From an uncultured bacterium (GTDB taxonomy: Bacteria > Actinomycetota > Coriobacteriia > Coriobacteriales > Atopobiaceae), in contig CAJMLD010000019.1 of the NCBI GenBank assembly GCA_905214175.1, positions 1 through 14,362 on the forward strand: a stretch of DNA of 14,362 bases, given 5' to 3'. Positions 7,842 to 14,359 of the stretch are shown piece after piece (position 1 is the stretch's first letter; the number at the start of each line of letters is the position of its first letter). The translations under genes were made by a program, and so were the position numbers. Below the pieces are notes generated by a model, which saw only the letters and a list, made by a program, of their open reading frames with translations, did no database searches and was not told where the DNA came from.

Positions 7842-7873
7842 GTGTGCACACAATTCCTCCACATTGGTATATG
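7842..7873 (+). promoter_or_regulatory. Candidate promoter and overlapping palindrome upstream of the Tad operon
   Basis: TGCACA (7845-7850) and TATATG (7868-7873) are separated by 17 bases and match 4/6 each to the -35 and -10 consensus. The perfect palindrome GTGTGCACAC (7842-7851) covers the -35, so a dimeric regulator could act there. A second perfect 12-nt palindrome, CGCGAGCTCGCG (7944-7955), lies further down, followed by a second CTCGCG copy at 7958-7963. All of this is pattern only; in GC-rich DNA such matches occur by chance. Confidence 0.25.
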
Positions 7874-7999
7874 GGCCATCTGAGCTGCTCGGATGTCGCT
7901 GGTTACCCATGGCTGGGGCGTTGTTGGCGCATCCGGCAGATACCGCGAGCTCGCGTTCTCGCGTCGTGAAATTGCGGCGATAACAACGAGATGTGACAG

Positions 8000-8045
8000 C
8001 TTCCTGCAAGAAAGGTGTCCGCACCTGGTAGCTCTTTCTTGGAAG
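8000..8045 (+). promoter_or_regulatory. Strong RNA hairpin in the Tad operon leader
   Basis: CAAGAAAG (8007-8014) pairs perfectly with CTTTCTTG (8034-8041). The stem is extended by CTTC (8000-8003) with GAAG (8042-8045) across a 3-nt bulge. A small inner hairpin, GTG-TCCG-CAC (8015-8024), lies in the loop. No T-run follows, so it is not a terminator. It could be an mRNA-leader element of the Tad operon or an mRNA-stabilising stem. It does not match the c-di-GMP riboswitch core I know from other pilus loci. Confidence 0.45.
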
Positions 8046-8061
8046 GGCGACGGTCAAGGGC

Positions 8062-8093
8062 TTCTCCCACGGGAGAATTTTCTCACCCGAGAA
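8062..8093 (+). promoter_or_regulatory. Tandem TTCTC/GAGAA hairpins just before cpaB (attenuator-like)
   Basis: TTCTCC-CACG-GGAGAA (8062-8077) is followed by TTTTC, and TTCTC-ACCC-GAGAA (8080-8093 without the internal bases) follows directly. The GAGAA of the first can also pair with the TTCTC of the second, so the two structures can compete. The first hairpin plus T4 looks like a weak attenuator. It ends shortly before the cpaB ribosome site AGGAGG (8106-8111). Confidence 0.35.
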
Positions 8094-8116
8094 CGACGGT
8101 TGGGAAGGAGGAGCCC

Positions 8117-8812
8117 ATGTCACGCCGCTTCAAGATCGTGCTGTCTGGTGCATTTGCGCTGCTTGCCATTGTGCTCTGCCTGGCATACGGCGAGAGCGTG
8201 CGGGCGGAGGAGGAATCGCGTCGCCAGGAGACGCTCACCCGCTACGGCGGGGAGGTGGTGAGCCTGGTGGTCGCCACGTCCCAGCTCGAGGAGGGCCAGG
8301 TAATCTCTGCGGGTGACGTTGCCAAGCGCGACTGGGTCTCTGACCTTGTGCCGGAGGGCGCCATCACGAATCTGGATGACGCTGTGGGGAAGAAGGTCAC
8401 GGTCGCCGTTGCCTCCGGGGCGCCGATTACCCAGCTCAACTTAAGGGAGACGGGCGCGGCCGTGGAGGTTCCCTCGGGCATGATTGCCGTCTCCGTCCCC
8501 TTGACGGACAAGCTTGGCGTTGGCGAGGGCGTTGTTGCGGGTGACAGGCTTGTTGCCTACCGCGTGGCCGATGGAACCGCCACGGTGCTTGCAAGGGAGG
8601 CCACGGTCCTCTCACTGCCCGAGGGGGCAAAGACACTCGCCTCGGGATCTCAGGCAATGACCATCGCACTTGCCCCGGAAGACGTGTCGAGCGTCCTCGC
8701 GGCGTCGACTGAGGGGAGTCTTCGGTTTGGGCTACCCGCTAGCGACGTCCAGGGCGTGGACGCGGGCGTGCCCGCTGCGCCAACCAAGGTTGACCAGGAG
8801 GTGGGCGAGTGA
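8117..8812 (+). CDS. cpaB: Tad pilus assembly protein CpaB/RcpC
   Basis: A 231-aa protein with an N-terminal membrane anchor (about 7-24). Then comes an SAF-like domain (about 47-109) with the usual DV..LEEGQVISAGDV pattern and GxPITQLNLR. Then comes the RcpC/CpaB core, with VPSGMIAVSVPLTD (118-131) and AGDRLVAYRV (141-150). Family role: an extracytoplasmic accessory protein of the Flp/Tad pilus. The reading frame is open further upstream, but ATG 8117 is chosen because AGGAGG (8106-8111) sits five bases before it and the anchor starts there. It is the first gene of the operon and its TGA overlaps the tadZ ATG (TGATG). The ~350-bp leader before it carries several hairpins. The call rests on SAF motif, anchor and position; sequence conservation in this family is low. 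Confidence 0.85.
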   Translation: MSRRFKIVLSGAFALLAIVLCLAYGESVRAEEESRRQETLTRYGGEVVSLVVATSQLEEGQVISAGDVAKRDWVSDLVPEGAITNLDDAVGKKVTVAVASGAPITQLNLRETGAAVEVPSGMIAVSVPLTDKLGVGEGVVAGDRLVAYRVADGTATVLAREATVLSLPEGAKTLASGSQAMTIALAPEDVSSVLAASTEGSLRFGLPASDVQGVDAGVPAAPTKVDQEVGE

Positions 8813-9555
8813 TGGGACACGCGTGGAGCGTGCTGTGCCCCGAGGAGGAGCGGACTGGCATGGTCGAGGCGATAAGAACGATAGATGCCCTGGCAGAGTG
8901 CGAGTTCTCACAGAGCGCGGACGACTTGCGGCGACGCCTGGCGGAGTCTGCCCATGGCGAGAGGTCTGTCCTTGTCGGCCTTTCCAAGTGTGGCGTTTCG
9001 GACGTGAACCTTGCGGCTGCCATCGTGTCCGATGGACATGCTGAGAAGGTCGTACTCGCGTCAAGATCTCCCTCTGGGTCCCTGCGGTCCCGCGCAGCGC
9101 GTGCGGGCATTGACCTTGTCATCGACCTGGACGGCGTGCCCCCCGCACCGCCTGCGGAGATGGGCGCCAGGCCGGCGACGGAGCCCCTGCAAAAAAGCGA
9201 TGGGGGTCGCATCTCGGTTGCTCCGGAGCCGGCACTGACGTCCGAGGGGGTGCGTGCGCCAATCGTCACGTTCTGCTCGGGGAGAGGGGGTGTTGGCAAG
9301 ACGTCGGTCGTGGCGTGTGCCGCGGTAGCCGCCGCATCGTGGGGCATGCGGGTTGAAGCGGTTGACCTGGATCTCTCCTGCGGAAACCTCTTTGCGACAC
9401 TGGGTCTTGCGCGGGGACAGACCTCTCGCGCCTCTCCATGGAGGACGTTGAGGATGGAAGTCGGCTGGAGAGGCTTGGGGCGCCGTGTGGTGATCGGATT
9501 TGCGTGTGGGGGCCGTGCGCTCGCCCCGAGACCGCGGAGCTCGTCTCGGAGATAG
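8812..9555 (+). CDS. TadZ N-terminal fragment (as read in the given sequence)
   Basis: This is the literal ORF upstream of the frameshift: 247 aa from ATG 8812. Residues up to about LGLARG (codon at 9415) are TadZ-like. The last ~46 residues, rich in R, S and W, are out-of-frame read-through with no family resemblance. If the deletion is real, this is the product: a P-loop without the Walker B half, unlikely to hydrolyse ATP. Confidence 0.5.
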   Translation: MGHAWSVLCPEEERTGMVEAIRTIDALAECEFSQSADDLRRRLAESAHGERSVLVGLSKCGVSDVNLAAAIVSDGHAEKVVLASRSPSGSLRSRAARAGIDLVIDLDGVPPAPPAEMGARPATEPLQKSDGGRISVAPEPALTSEGVRAPIVTFCSGRGGVGKTSVVACAAVAAASWGMRVEAVDLDLSCGNLFATLGLARGQTSRASPWRTLRMEVGWRGLGRRVVIGFACGGRALAPRPRSSSRR

Positions 9556-10073
9556 TTCCGGGGCTGCTGGGTGCCCTTGCCTGCAACTCGGACCTCGTGC
9601 TTGTTGATACCTCCCCCACGTTCTCCGAGGCAGTTGCGCTCGCGGTGCGCCAGAGCGACCGCGTGGTTCTCGTCCACGACAGCAGGCCTGGCTCGCTGGC
9701 TGCGCTCGCGCGTACGAGCGGCCTAGCCGTGCGGCTGGGCGTGGCACGGACGCGCATAGCCCGGTTGGAGAATCGCGTGGACGTGCGGGACAGGACGGAC
9801 CCGGCGTTGGGCAGGGCGGAGGTGGGGCTCGAGGCAGCCCGCGCGTTTACGGCGCTCGACGGCGGGGATGAGGTCGCCGACTACCTGGGATGCGGGGATG
9901 CGGCGGGTCTTCTGGAGGTTGGCTCGCCGTTTGCGGAATCGGTTTCCGCATGCCTGGCTCAGCTCCTGCAGGAACTTGGAGCACTTCCGGAGGCCGAAGC
10001 GGCACATCGTGCCGTCGAGGGGCTTGCCCAACGGCGAAGGGGTCTTTTCCGGCGTAGGAGGGAGGCGGTCTAG
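9438..10073 (+). CDS. TadZ C-terminal fragment (as read in the given sequence)
   Basis: 211 aa if begun at ATG 9438, but the family-like sequence already starts at DLSRLS (from 9420) and no Shine-Dalgarno precedes the ATG, so this is probably not an independent gene. It contains LVLVDTSPTFSEAVALAVRQ and ends in a basic tail (QRRRGLFRRRREAV). Its TAG touches the GTG of tadA. Confidence 0.45.
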   Translation: MEDVEDGSRLERLGAPCGDRICVWGPCARPETAELVSEIVPGLLGALACNSDLVLVDTSPTFSEAVALAVRQSDRVVLVHDSRPGSLAALARTSGLAVRLGVARTRIARLENRVDVRDRTDPALGRAEVGLEAARAFTALDGGDEVADYLGCGDAAGLLEVGSPFAESVSACLAQLLQELGALPEAEAAHRAVEGLAQRRRGLFRRRREAV

Positions 10074-11399
10074 GTGTCTGTGCTCGAGATGGTTCGTGAG
10101 GAGGAGACAAGGGGTGGTGTTGCCAAACCGGAGAAGCGTGACCTGCGCTGCCAGCGTCAGAGCCTCAAGGCAGCTCTGGTCGAACGGCTTGGGCTTGCGA
10201 CCATAGCCTCGATGCTCTCGGTGGGCGATGCCGCGCAGGCGCGCTCGGCGCTCGCCGTGACCTGCAACGCGATTATCAACACTGGCGGATATGAGGGGCT
10301 TACGCACGAGGACGTCGCGCGTCTTGTGCGCCAGGTGACAGACGAGATCTGCGGGCTTGGCCCCATCCAGCCGCTCCTCGAGGACGAGGGGGTCTCCGAG
10401 ATAATGATCAACGGATGCGACGCGCTCTTCTACGAGCGCGGGGGCGAGGTCTTCTCGGCGCCGGCAGTGTTCGACTCGCCGGAGCAGATCATGATCGTGG
10501 TTGACCGCATCCTCGCTCCGCTGGGAAGGAGGCTCGACAGGAGCTGTCCCATCGTGAACGCTCGGCTTGCCAACGGCGACCGTGTGAATGCCGTGGCAGA
10601 TTCTATTGCCATAGGCGGACCGGTTGTCACCATCAGGCGCTTCTCCAATCGCATTACGTCGCTGGAAACGCTCGTCGAGCTGGGGTCACTGCCTGCGTGG
10701 TACGCGCAGCTGCTGCGTTGGGCCGTTCGAACACGAAAGGGAATAGCCGTGGCGGGCGGCACCGGGTCGGGAAAGACCACGCTCCTCAACGCGCTCTCTT
10801 GTGAGATTGACCCAGGGGAGAGGATCGTGACCATCGAGGACTCCGCTGAGCTGCGCTTCGACGCGCATCCGGACGTGGTGACCCTCGAGGCCAGGGGAGC
10901 CTCAATCGAGGGCTCTGGCGAGGTAACCATTCGTGACCTGGTGAAGAACTCCCTACGCATGCGACCGGACCGCATCGTTGTTGGCGAGGTTCGCGGCGAG
11001 GAATGCATTGACATGTTGGCCGCAATGACAACCGGACATGACGGCTCCATGACCACGTTGCATGCAGGTACCGCCGAAGAGGCCGTGCTTCGTCTGGTGC
11101 TCATGGCGCGCTTTGGGATGGACCTGCCCGCCGACATCATCGAAGAGCAGATCGCCTCGGCACTCGACCTCATTGTGATGTCTCGGCGGGCTCCGGATGG
11201 CGCGCGCTACATCACATCGACGCACGAGGTTGGGTGGTCGAGCGGGACAAAGGCAGTGGACCTTGTCGAGTGCGTGTCGTTCGACGTGGCGGAACGGACG
11301 TGGAAGCTCGTCCGCGAGCCAGCGTTTGTGGGACAGGCGGTGCGAGATGGGATTCTCGACGAGAGCGAGGTGGAGCGATGGAGGTCGTCCTTCCGCTGA
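10074..11399 (+). CDS. tadA: Tad pilus assembly ATPase TadA/CpaF
   Basis: A 441-aa secretion ATPase of the type II/IV family that powers Flp pilus assembly at the inner membrane. Seen: GLGPIQPLLEDEGVSEIMING (94-114), the N-terminal CpaF signature; GGPVVTIRRF (181-190); Walker A GGTGSGKTT (228-236, K234); IVTIEDSAEL (251-260, Asp box); Walker B/catalytic Glu in RIVVGEVRGEE (E305); and TGHDGSMTTLHA (320-331), the His box. All catalytic motifs are intact. GTG 10074 starts on the base after the tadZ stop and has GGAGG at 10061-10065, eight bases upstream; an ATG at 10089 is less well placed. The 3' end overlaps tadB by 22 bases. The intact ATPase argues that the pilus system is, or very recently was, functional despite the tadZ break. 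Confidence 0.96.
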   Translation: MSVLEMVREEETRGGVAKPEKRDLRCQRQSLKAALVERLGLATIASMLSVGDAAQARSALAVTCNAIINTGGYEGLTHEDVARLVRQVTDEICGLGPIQPLLEDEGVSEIMINGCDALFYERGGEVFSAPAVFDSPEQIMIVVDRILAPLGRRLDRSCPIVNARLANGDRVNAVADSIAIGGPVVTIRRFSNRITSLETLVELGSLPAWYAQLLRWAVRTRKGIAVAGGTGSGKTTLLNALSCEIDPGERIVTIEDSAELRFDAHPDVVTLEARGASIEGSGEVTIRDLVKNSLRMRPDRIVVGEVRGEECIDMLAAMTTGHDGSMTTLHAGTAEEAVLRLVLMARFGMDLPADIIEEQIASALDLIVMSRRAPDGARYITSTHEVGWSSGTKAVDLVECVSFDVAERTWKLVREPAFVGQAVRDGILDESEVERWRSSFR

Positions 11400-12319
11400 T
11401 GGCATCTTCCTGTGCGTTTGTGGCGGTGCGGGTGCTCATTGCGAGTGGCGAGCGCGGTGCAAAGACCTTGGCGTCGCGTGCGCTCCGCTCGTGCGAGCGC
11501 TGGGCTGCCAGGCGTCTCGAGTCCCTGGGACGAAGCGGGGTTGTGGCCGCACTTCTCGAGGGCGAGGACTGGCGCCAGGCGTCGGATGCCCTTGTCGCGC
11601 TCCCAAACGAGGGCAGGGTGGCCTTGAGGAGGGAGTCGGCGTGTGCAGCGCTTCTTGTTGCGGGGGTGGGGGTCGCCTGCGTGGGAGGCTTGCTGTTCCT
11701 CTCGCTCGTCTCGGCGCTCGCGCTTGTCTGCCTGGAGAGGGTGGCGCTTGCCGCATGGCGTGCGTCACGCGATCGCCGCCGTGCGCATGAGATATCGCAG
11801 GAGATGCCTGGCGTTTTCAGGACTCTCGCTGTGGCGCTTGGTGCCGGGCAGACGCTTGCCCATGCCATCGAGTATGTGGGGTCGCATGGTCGCGGCCCGG
11901 TCTCGGGGGGCTTTGCCTCCGCGTCTTTGGGGCTTCGCTGCGGGGTCTCGACCGAGGCCGCGCTTGAGACCCTCTCCCAGGAGCTCGATGCGCCGGGGAT
12001 GGGGCTTCTCACTACAGCGCTCGTGATCTCCCATCGCACGGGGAGCCCCCTGCGGGACCTGCTCTCTCGTTCCGCAGCGCTCGTCGAGCGGCAGGGCGAG
12101 TTCGAACGAGAGCTCGAGGTGAAGACGGCGCAGGTGCGCCTCTCTGCCCGCATCGTGTGCAGCCTGCCGTTTCTTATGGTTGCACTGCTCGCAGTCATCT
12201 CGCCCGACTTCCAGCGCGGCCTGCTCTCTCCCGTTGGGTTGGGCTCGGTAGCCGTCGCAGGCGCGCTCGACGCGTGCGCCGTCTTTGTTATCCGGCGGCT
12301 CATGAGGACGGTGCTCTGA
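11378..12319 (+). CDS. tadB: Tad inner-membrane platform protein TadB
   Basis: A 313-aa integral membrane protein of the GspF/T2SSF family. Together with TadC it forms the platform on which TadA acts. Seen: one N-terminal helix (about 4-22), a hydrophobic pair (about 89-119), a basic cytoplasmic segment (RASRDRRRAHEISQEMPG), a helical T2SSF domain (about 146-255, with LAVALGAGQTLAHAIEYV and HRTGSPLRDLL), and two C-terminal helices (about 257-275 and 288-306). An ORF in the same frame extends up to 11234, but ATG 11378 is preferred because upstream translation is read-through inside tadA, and GAGG (11367-11370) precedes it. It overlaps tadA by 22 bases and shares TGATG with tadC. Confidence 0.88.
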   Translation: MEVVLPLMASSCAFVAVRVLIASGERGAKTLASRALRSCERWAARRLESLGRSGVVAALLEGEDWRQASDALVALPNEGRVALRRESACAALLVAGVGVACVGGLLFLSLVSALALVCLERVALAAWRASRDRRRAHEISQEMPGVFRTLAVALGAGQTLAHAIEYVGSHGRGPVSGGFASASLGLRCGVSTEAALETLSQELDAPGMGLLTTALVISHRTGSPLRDLLSRSAALVERQGEFERELEVKTAQVRLSARIVCSLPFLMVALLAVISPDFQRGLLSPVGLGSVAVAGALDACAVFVIRRLMRTVL

Positions 12320-12975
12320 TGGCTGGCGCCGCTTTCATGGTGGCAAGCGCTACCTGTGCGGTTATCGCGGGGCTCACGGTCGTGAATGGAGCGCCCGGCG
12401 GTGCTTCCCATGGGGCGGCCCTAAGCGACAGCCTCGAACGATGGGCGGCCGGCGTGCGAGAAGGACTCCGCGCCATCCCAGCAGTGCGCCAGGCGCGGGA
12501 GCGGGACCAGCTCGTACGAAGGAGGTCTTCCTGCCTGCGCGAGATGCCCACGTTGATAGACGTCCTCACGCTGGGACTCTCTGCGGGCCTCTCGTTTGAC
12601 GCCTCGCTCGCGCTCTATTGCGATCGCTATCAGACAGAGCTCTCGCAGGCGTTCTCGGAGGCGATGCTCAGCTGGAGGATGGGGGTCATGAGCAGGGAGT
12701 CGGCGCTCGATGCCATGGCGGGCGAGCTTGGGGTAGATGCGCTTGCTCGCTTTGCCACGGTCGTGGGGGAGTCCCTCGAGTTTGGCTCGCCGCTTGCGTC
12801 TGCGCTCGAGGTGCAAGCGAAGGCCATTCGAGACGAGCAGCGAGCGCAGATAGAGGAGGAGATCGAGAAGGCGCCGGTCAAGATGCTCATTCCGCTGGGC
12901 GTCCTGGTGGTGCCAGCAATGCTTCTCGCAATCTTGGGGCCGTTGCTTGCCTCTGCGGCCTCGTTTGGAAGGTAG
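12319..12975 (+). CDS. tadC: Tad inner-membrane platform protein TadC
   Basis: A 218-aa T2SSF-family membrane protein, partner of TadB. Seen: an N-terminal helix (about 4-22), a basic segment (RERDQLVRRRSSCLREMP), the family-typical LIDVLTLGLSAGLSFDASL (79-97), FGSPLASALEVQAKAIRDEQR (155-175), then EEIEKAPVKMLIPLGVLVVPAM with a C-terminal helix (about 186-211). KAPVKMLIPL in the TadC C-terminal region is characteristic. ATG 12319 overlaps the tadB TGA; GAGGA lies at 12304-12308. It is shorter at the N-terminus than many proteobacterial TadC proteins (about 300 aa) but complete by motif. Confidence 0.9.
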   Translation: MAGAAFMVASATCAVIAGLTVVNGAPGGASHGAALSDSLERWAAGVREGLRAIPAVRQARERDQLVRRRSSCLREMPTLIDVLTLGLSAGLSFDASLALYCDRYQTELSQAFSEAMLSWRMGVMSRESALDAMAGELGVDALARFATVVGESLEFGSPLASALEVQAKAIRDEQRAQIEEEIEKAPVKMLIPLGVLVVPAMLLAILGPLLASAASFGR

Positions 12976-13001
12976 ATGGCGATGAGGGAAAGGAGCGTCA
13001 C

Positions 13002-13199
13002 ATGACATGGGGAAGCGTCAATCGGGAGGTTCGCAGGGTGGTCGCGGGCGCCCTCGAAGACGAGCGCGGGCAGGGCACCACGGAGTACGCGATTCTCGTT
13101 GGGGTTCTGGTGGTGATAGCCATCGTGGCAATCTTGGCATTCCGGGAACGCGTCTCGCAGCTGTGGACCGCCATAGCGAATGGCATCAACTCGCTGTGA
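13002..13199 (+). CDS. flp: Flp-type major pilin prepilin
   Basis: A 65-aa prepilin. The leader MTWGSVNREV...LEDERG ends at G23. Cleavage is predicted at G23|Q24 because E28-Y29 stand at +5/+6, the Flp rule G|xxxxEY. The mature protein would be 42 aa: a hydrophobic helix (AILVGVLVVIAIVAILAF) then a short polar end (RERVSQLWTAIANGINSL). This is the classic size and pattern of the Tad pilus subunit. AAAGGAG (12989-12995) is six bases upstream. It sits 26 bp after tadC. The TGA overlaps the GTG of the next gene. The prepilin peptidase needed to process it is not in the window. Confidence 0.94.
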   Translation: MTWGSVNREVRRVVAGALEDERGQGTTEYAILVGVLVVIAIVAILAFRERVSQLWTAIANGINSL

Positions 13200-13675
13200 G
13201 AGTACGGCGCGCGGCGCTCGCGGTGGCAGCGGGGGCATGCGCACTGGCGGTGTGTGCGGCGGTGCTGTCTGGTCGTGGGGGTAGCGGCTCACCCCCTCCT
13301 GCGGGTGTGGTGGAAGCGGGCGAGACAAACGAGTTCGCGGGCAACGGTGGAGAAAGCGGGGCCCAACAGGTTGCCCTGCCTGGGAGAGCTGAGGGAGACG
13401 TGGCGGACGCCGGCCTGGAAGGCAGCGCCGCCGCGGTTCCCGAGGCGGCTGCCGAGCTTGTGTACGAGTACGAGCGGCGTGGCGACTGCGTGCTCGTGCG
13501 GTCTGGGTACCTCGACCTCTCAGGCAGGGTTTGGAGCATGGTTGTGGAGGGATCGGGATGGGTCGACGTGTGCATAGTGCAGAGCGCGGGCAGTGGAGCG
13601 AGCGAGACCAAGGTCATGCACATGGACGCTGCGGAGTGGGAGGCGTCCCTGGACGAGCGCGGCCTTGGTGGATAA
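13196..13675 (+). CDS. Unrecognised 159-aa anchored or secreted protein in the Tad operon
   Basis: I do not recognise this family. GTG 13196 overlaps the flp stop (GTGA), with no good Shine-Dalgarno, so translational coupling to flp is likely. Seen: a basic start (VRVRR), a hydrophobic segment (about 6-25) ending in AAVLSG that could be a signal peptide or anchor, a low-complexity G/A/E/S/P linker (about 26-88), and a compact C-terminal part (89-159) with mixed beta-like character and two cysteines, C98 and C126, that could form a disulfide outside the cell. C20 lies in LAVC, which lacks the small residue at -1, so a lipobox is unlikely. Position between two pilin genes suggests an extracytoplasmic assembly or surface role; that is inference. 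The frame is open further upstream, inside flp. Confidence 0.72.
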   Translation: MRVRRAALAVAAGACALAVCAAVLSGRGGSGSPPPAGVVEAGETNEFAGNGGESGAQQVALPGRAEGDVADAGLEGSAAAVPEAAAELVYEYERRGDCVLVRSGYLDLSGRVWSMVVEGSGWVDVCIVQSAGSGASETKVMHMDAAEWEASLDERGLGG

Positions 13676-13680
13676 CCAAC

Positions 13681-13866
13681 GTGTCAGGGCAGTCAACGCT
13701 TGAATACGCTCTGGTGCTGGTGACATTTCTCTCTATGGTGGCAGCGTTGGGGCTGATGTGGCACGCAGCACGTGACGGGACTCTCGTGCGCATGGCAACG
13801 GATGCGGCAACGCATCAGGTCTCGGGCGGGACGCTCGCCTGGTTGCAGGACCTCCTGGGGTTCTGA
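13681..13866 (+). CDS. Mini-pilin (Flp-like prepilin with a three-residue leader)
   Basis: 61 aa from GTG 13681: MSG|QSTLEYALVLV, where G3|Q4 is the predicted prepilin-peptidase site with E8-Y9 at +5/+6, the same spacing as in flp. A helix (10-27) follows, then RDGTLVRMATDAATHQ and a short end. The leader is just three residues, the shortest that could still present the cleavage glycine. An upstream in-frame stretch exists (to 13531), but it lies inside the previous gene in another frame and looks out of frame, so GTG is preferred; GGTGGA (13667-13672) is eight bases upstream. It is probably a minor pilin, five bases after the preceding stop and one base before the TadE-like gene. Confidence 0.75.
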   Translation: MSGQSTLEYALVLVTFLSMVAALGLMWHAARDGTLVRMATDAATHQVSGGTLAWLQDLLGF

Positions 13867-13867
13867 G

Positions 13868-14359
13868 ATGGGACGCAGGGGATGGCGAGCAGCGCGTGCG
13901 AGTGAGGAGGGACAGGCGACGGTCGAGGCGGCCGTTCTCGTTCCCACAGTGATGGTTGTCCTGGCGCTTCTCCTCCAGCCGGCGATGCTCCTCTATACGC
14001 GCGCGGTCATGAGCGGTGCGGCAGCCGAGGGGGCTCGGCTCGCCACGACCGCAACGTATGACGAGGCGGCGTCCCTCGTCGATTCCTACGTGAGGAGAAG
14101 GCTCAGGGCCGTGCCAGACGTTGCCTGCTTCCACGAAGGAGGCGTCGATGCCTGGGACGTCTCCATCGAGCAGGACGGAAATCGCGTGCGCGTCTGCGTT
14201 GTGGGATATGCCCAACCGTTGCCGCTGATGGGCGTGATGGCAGGGCTGGTAGGACAGATGGACGGCAGGGACGTGCTCCTCTCTGCAGAGGTCGAGCGCA
14301 GCACCCGTGCCGAGTGGGTTGGGGGTGACTACGGTGATTGGATCGAAGCATGGGGCTGA
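13868..14359 (+). CDS. tadE: TadE-like pseudopilin
   Basis: A 163-aa protein starting MGRRGWRAARASEEG|QATVEAAVLVPTVM. The peptidase site would be G15|Q16 with E20 at +5. A long hydrophobic helix follows (about 21-44). The remainder is an extracytoplasmic domain with two cysteines (C87, C110). TadE/TadF-type pseudopilins have this layout. It begins one base after the stop of the mini-pilin gene; no strong Shine-Dalgarno is seen, so coupling is likely. Its TGA overlaps a further ATG at the window edge (TGATG). Confidence 0.82.
   Translation: MGRRGWRAARASEEGQATVEAAVLVPTVMVVLALLLQPAMLLYTRAVMSGAAAEGARLATTATYDEAASLVDSYVRRRLRAVPDVACFHEGGVDAWDVSIEQDGNRVRVCVVGYAQPLPLMGVMAGLVGQMDGRDVLLSAEVERSTRAEWVGGDYGDWIEAWG

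Larger units (their letters stand above)
8812..10073 (+). pseudogene. tadZ: TadZ/CpaE MinD-like ATPase, frame broken by an apparent 1-base deletion near 9413-9416
   Basis: Two overlapping frames together make one protein. The first has an atypical-receiver-like region (~1-108), the deviant P-loop SGRGGVGKTS (K163) and DLDLSCGNLFATLGLARG, then drifts into sequence unlike the family until TAG 9553-9555. The second frame picks up with DLSRLSMEDVED and carries Walker B-like LVLVDTSP and the SDRVVLVHDSRPGSLAALART helix region. Adding one G to the GGGG run 9413-9416 reads ...LGLARGTDLSRLSMEDVE... and gives one ORF of 420 aa ending at TAG 10071-10073. TadZ normally localises the Tad machine at the pole. 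The P-loop has R where the deviant Walker A usually has K. The start may be ATG 8812 or GTG 8809, with AGGAGG at 8796-8801. It could be a sequencing error, a true mutation, or recoding. Confidence 0.82.

Noticed and set aside
8000..8093. c-di-GMP (GEMM) riboswitch before the Tad operon
   Set aside because: The conserved AGGGCAAACC-type core and receptor segments are not present. Only generic hairpins are seen.
12976..13005. Nine-codon ORF (ATG 12976) ending on TGA that overlaps the flp start
   Set aside because: It has no ribosome site of its own and its sequence is mostly the flp Shine-Dalgarno region. It is likely chance.
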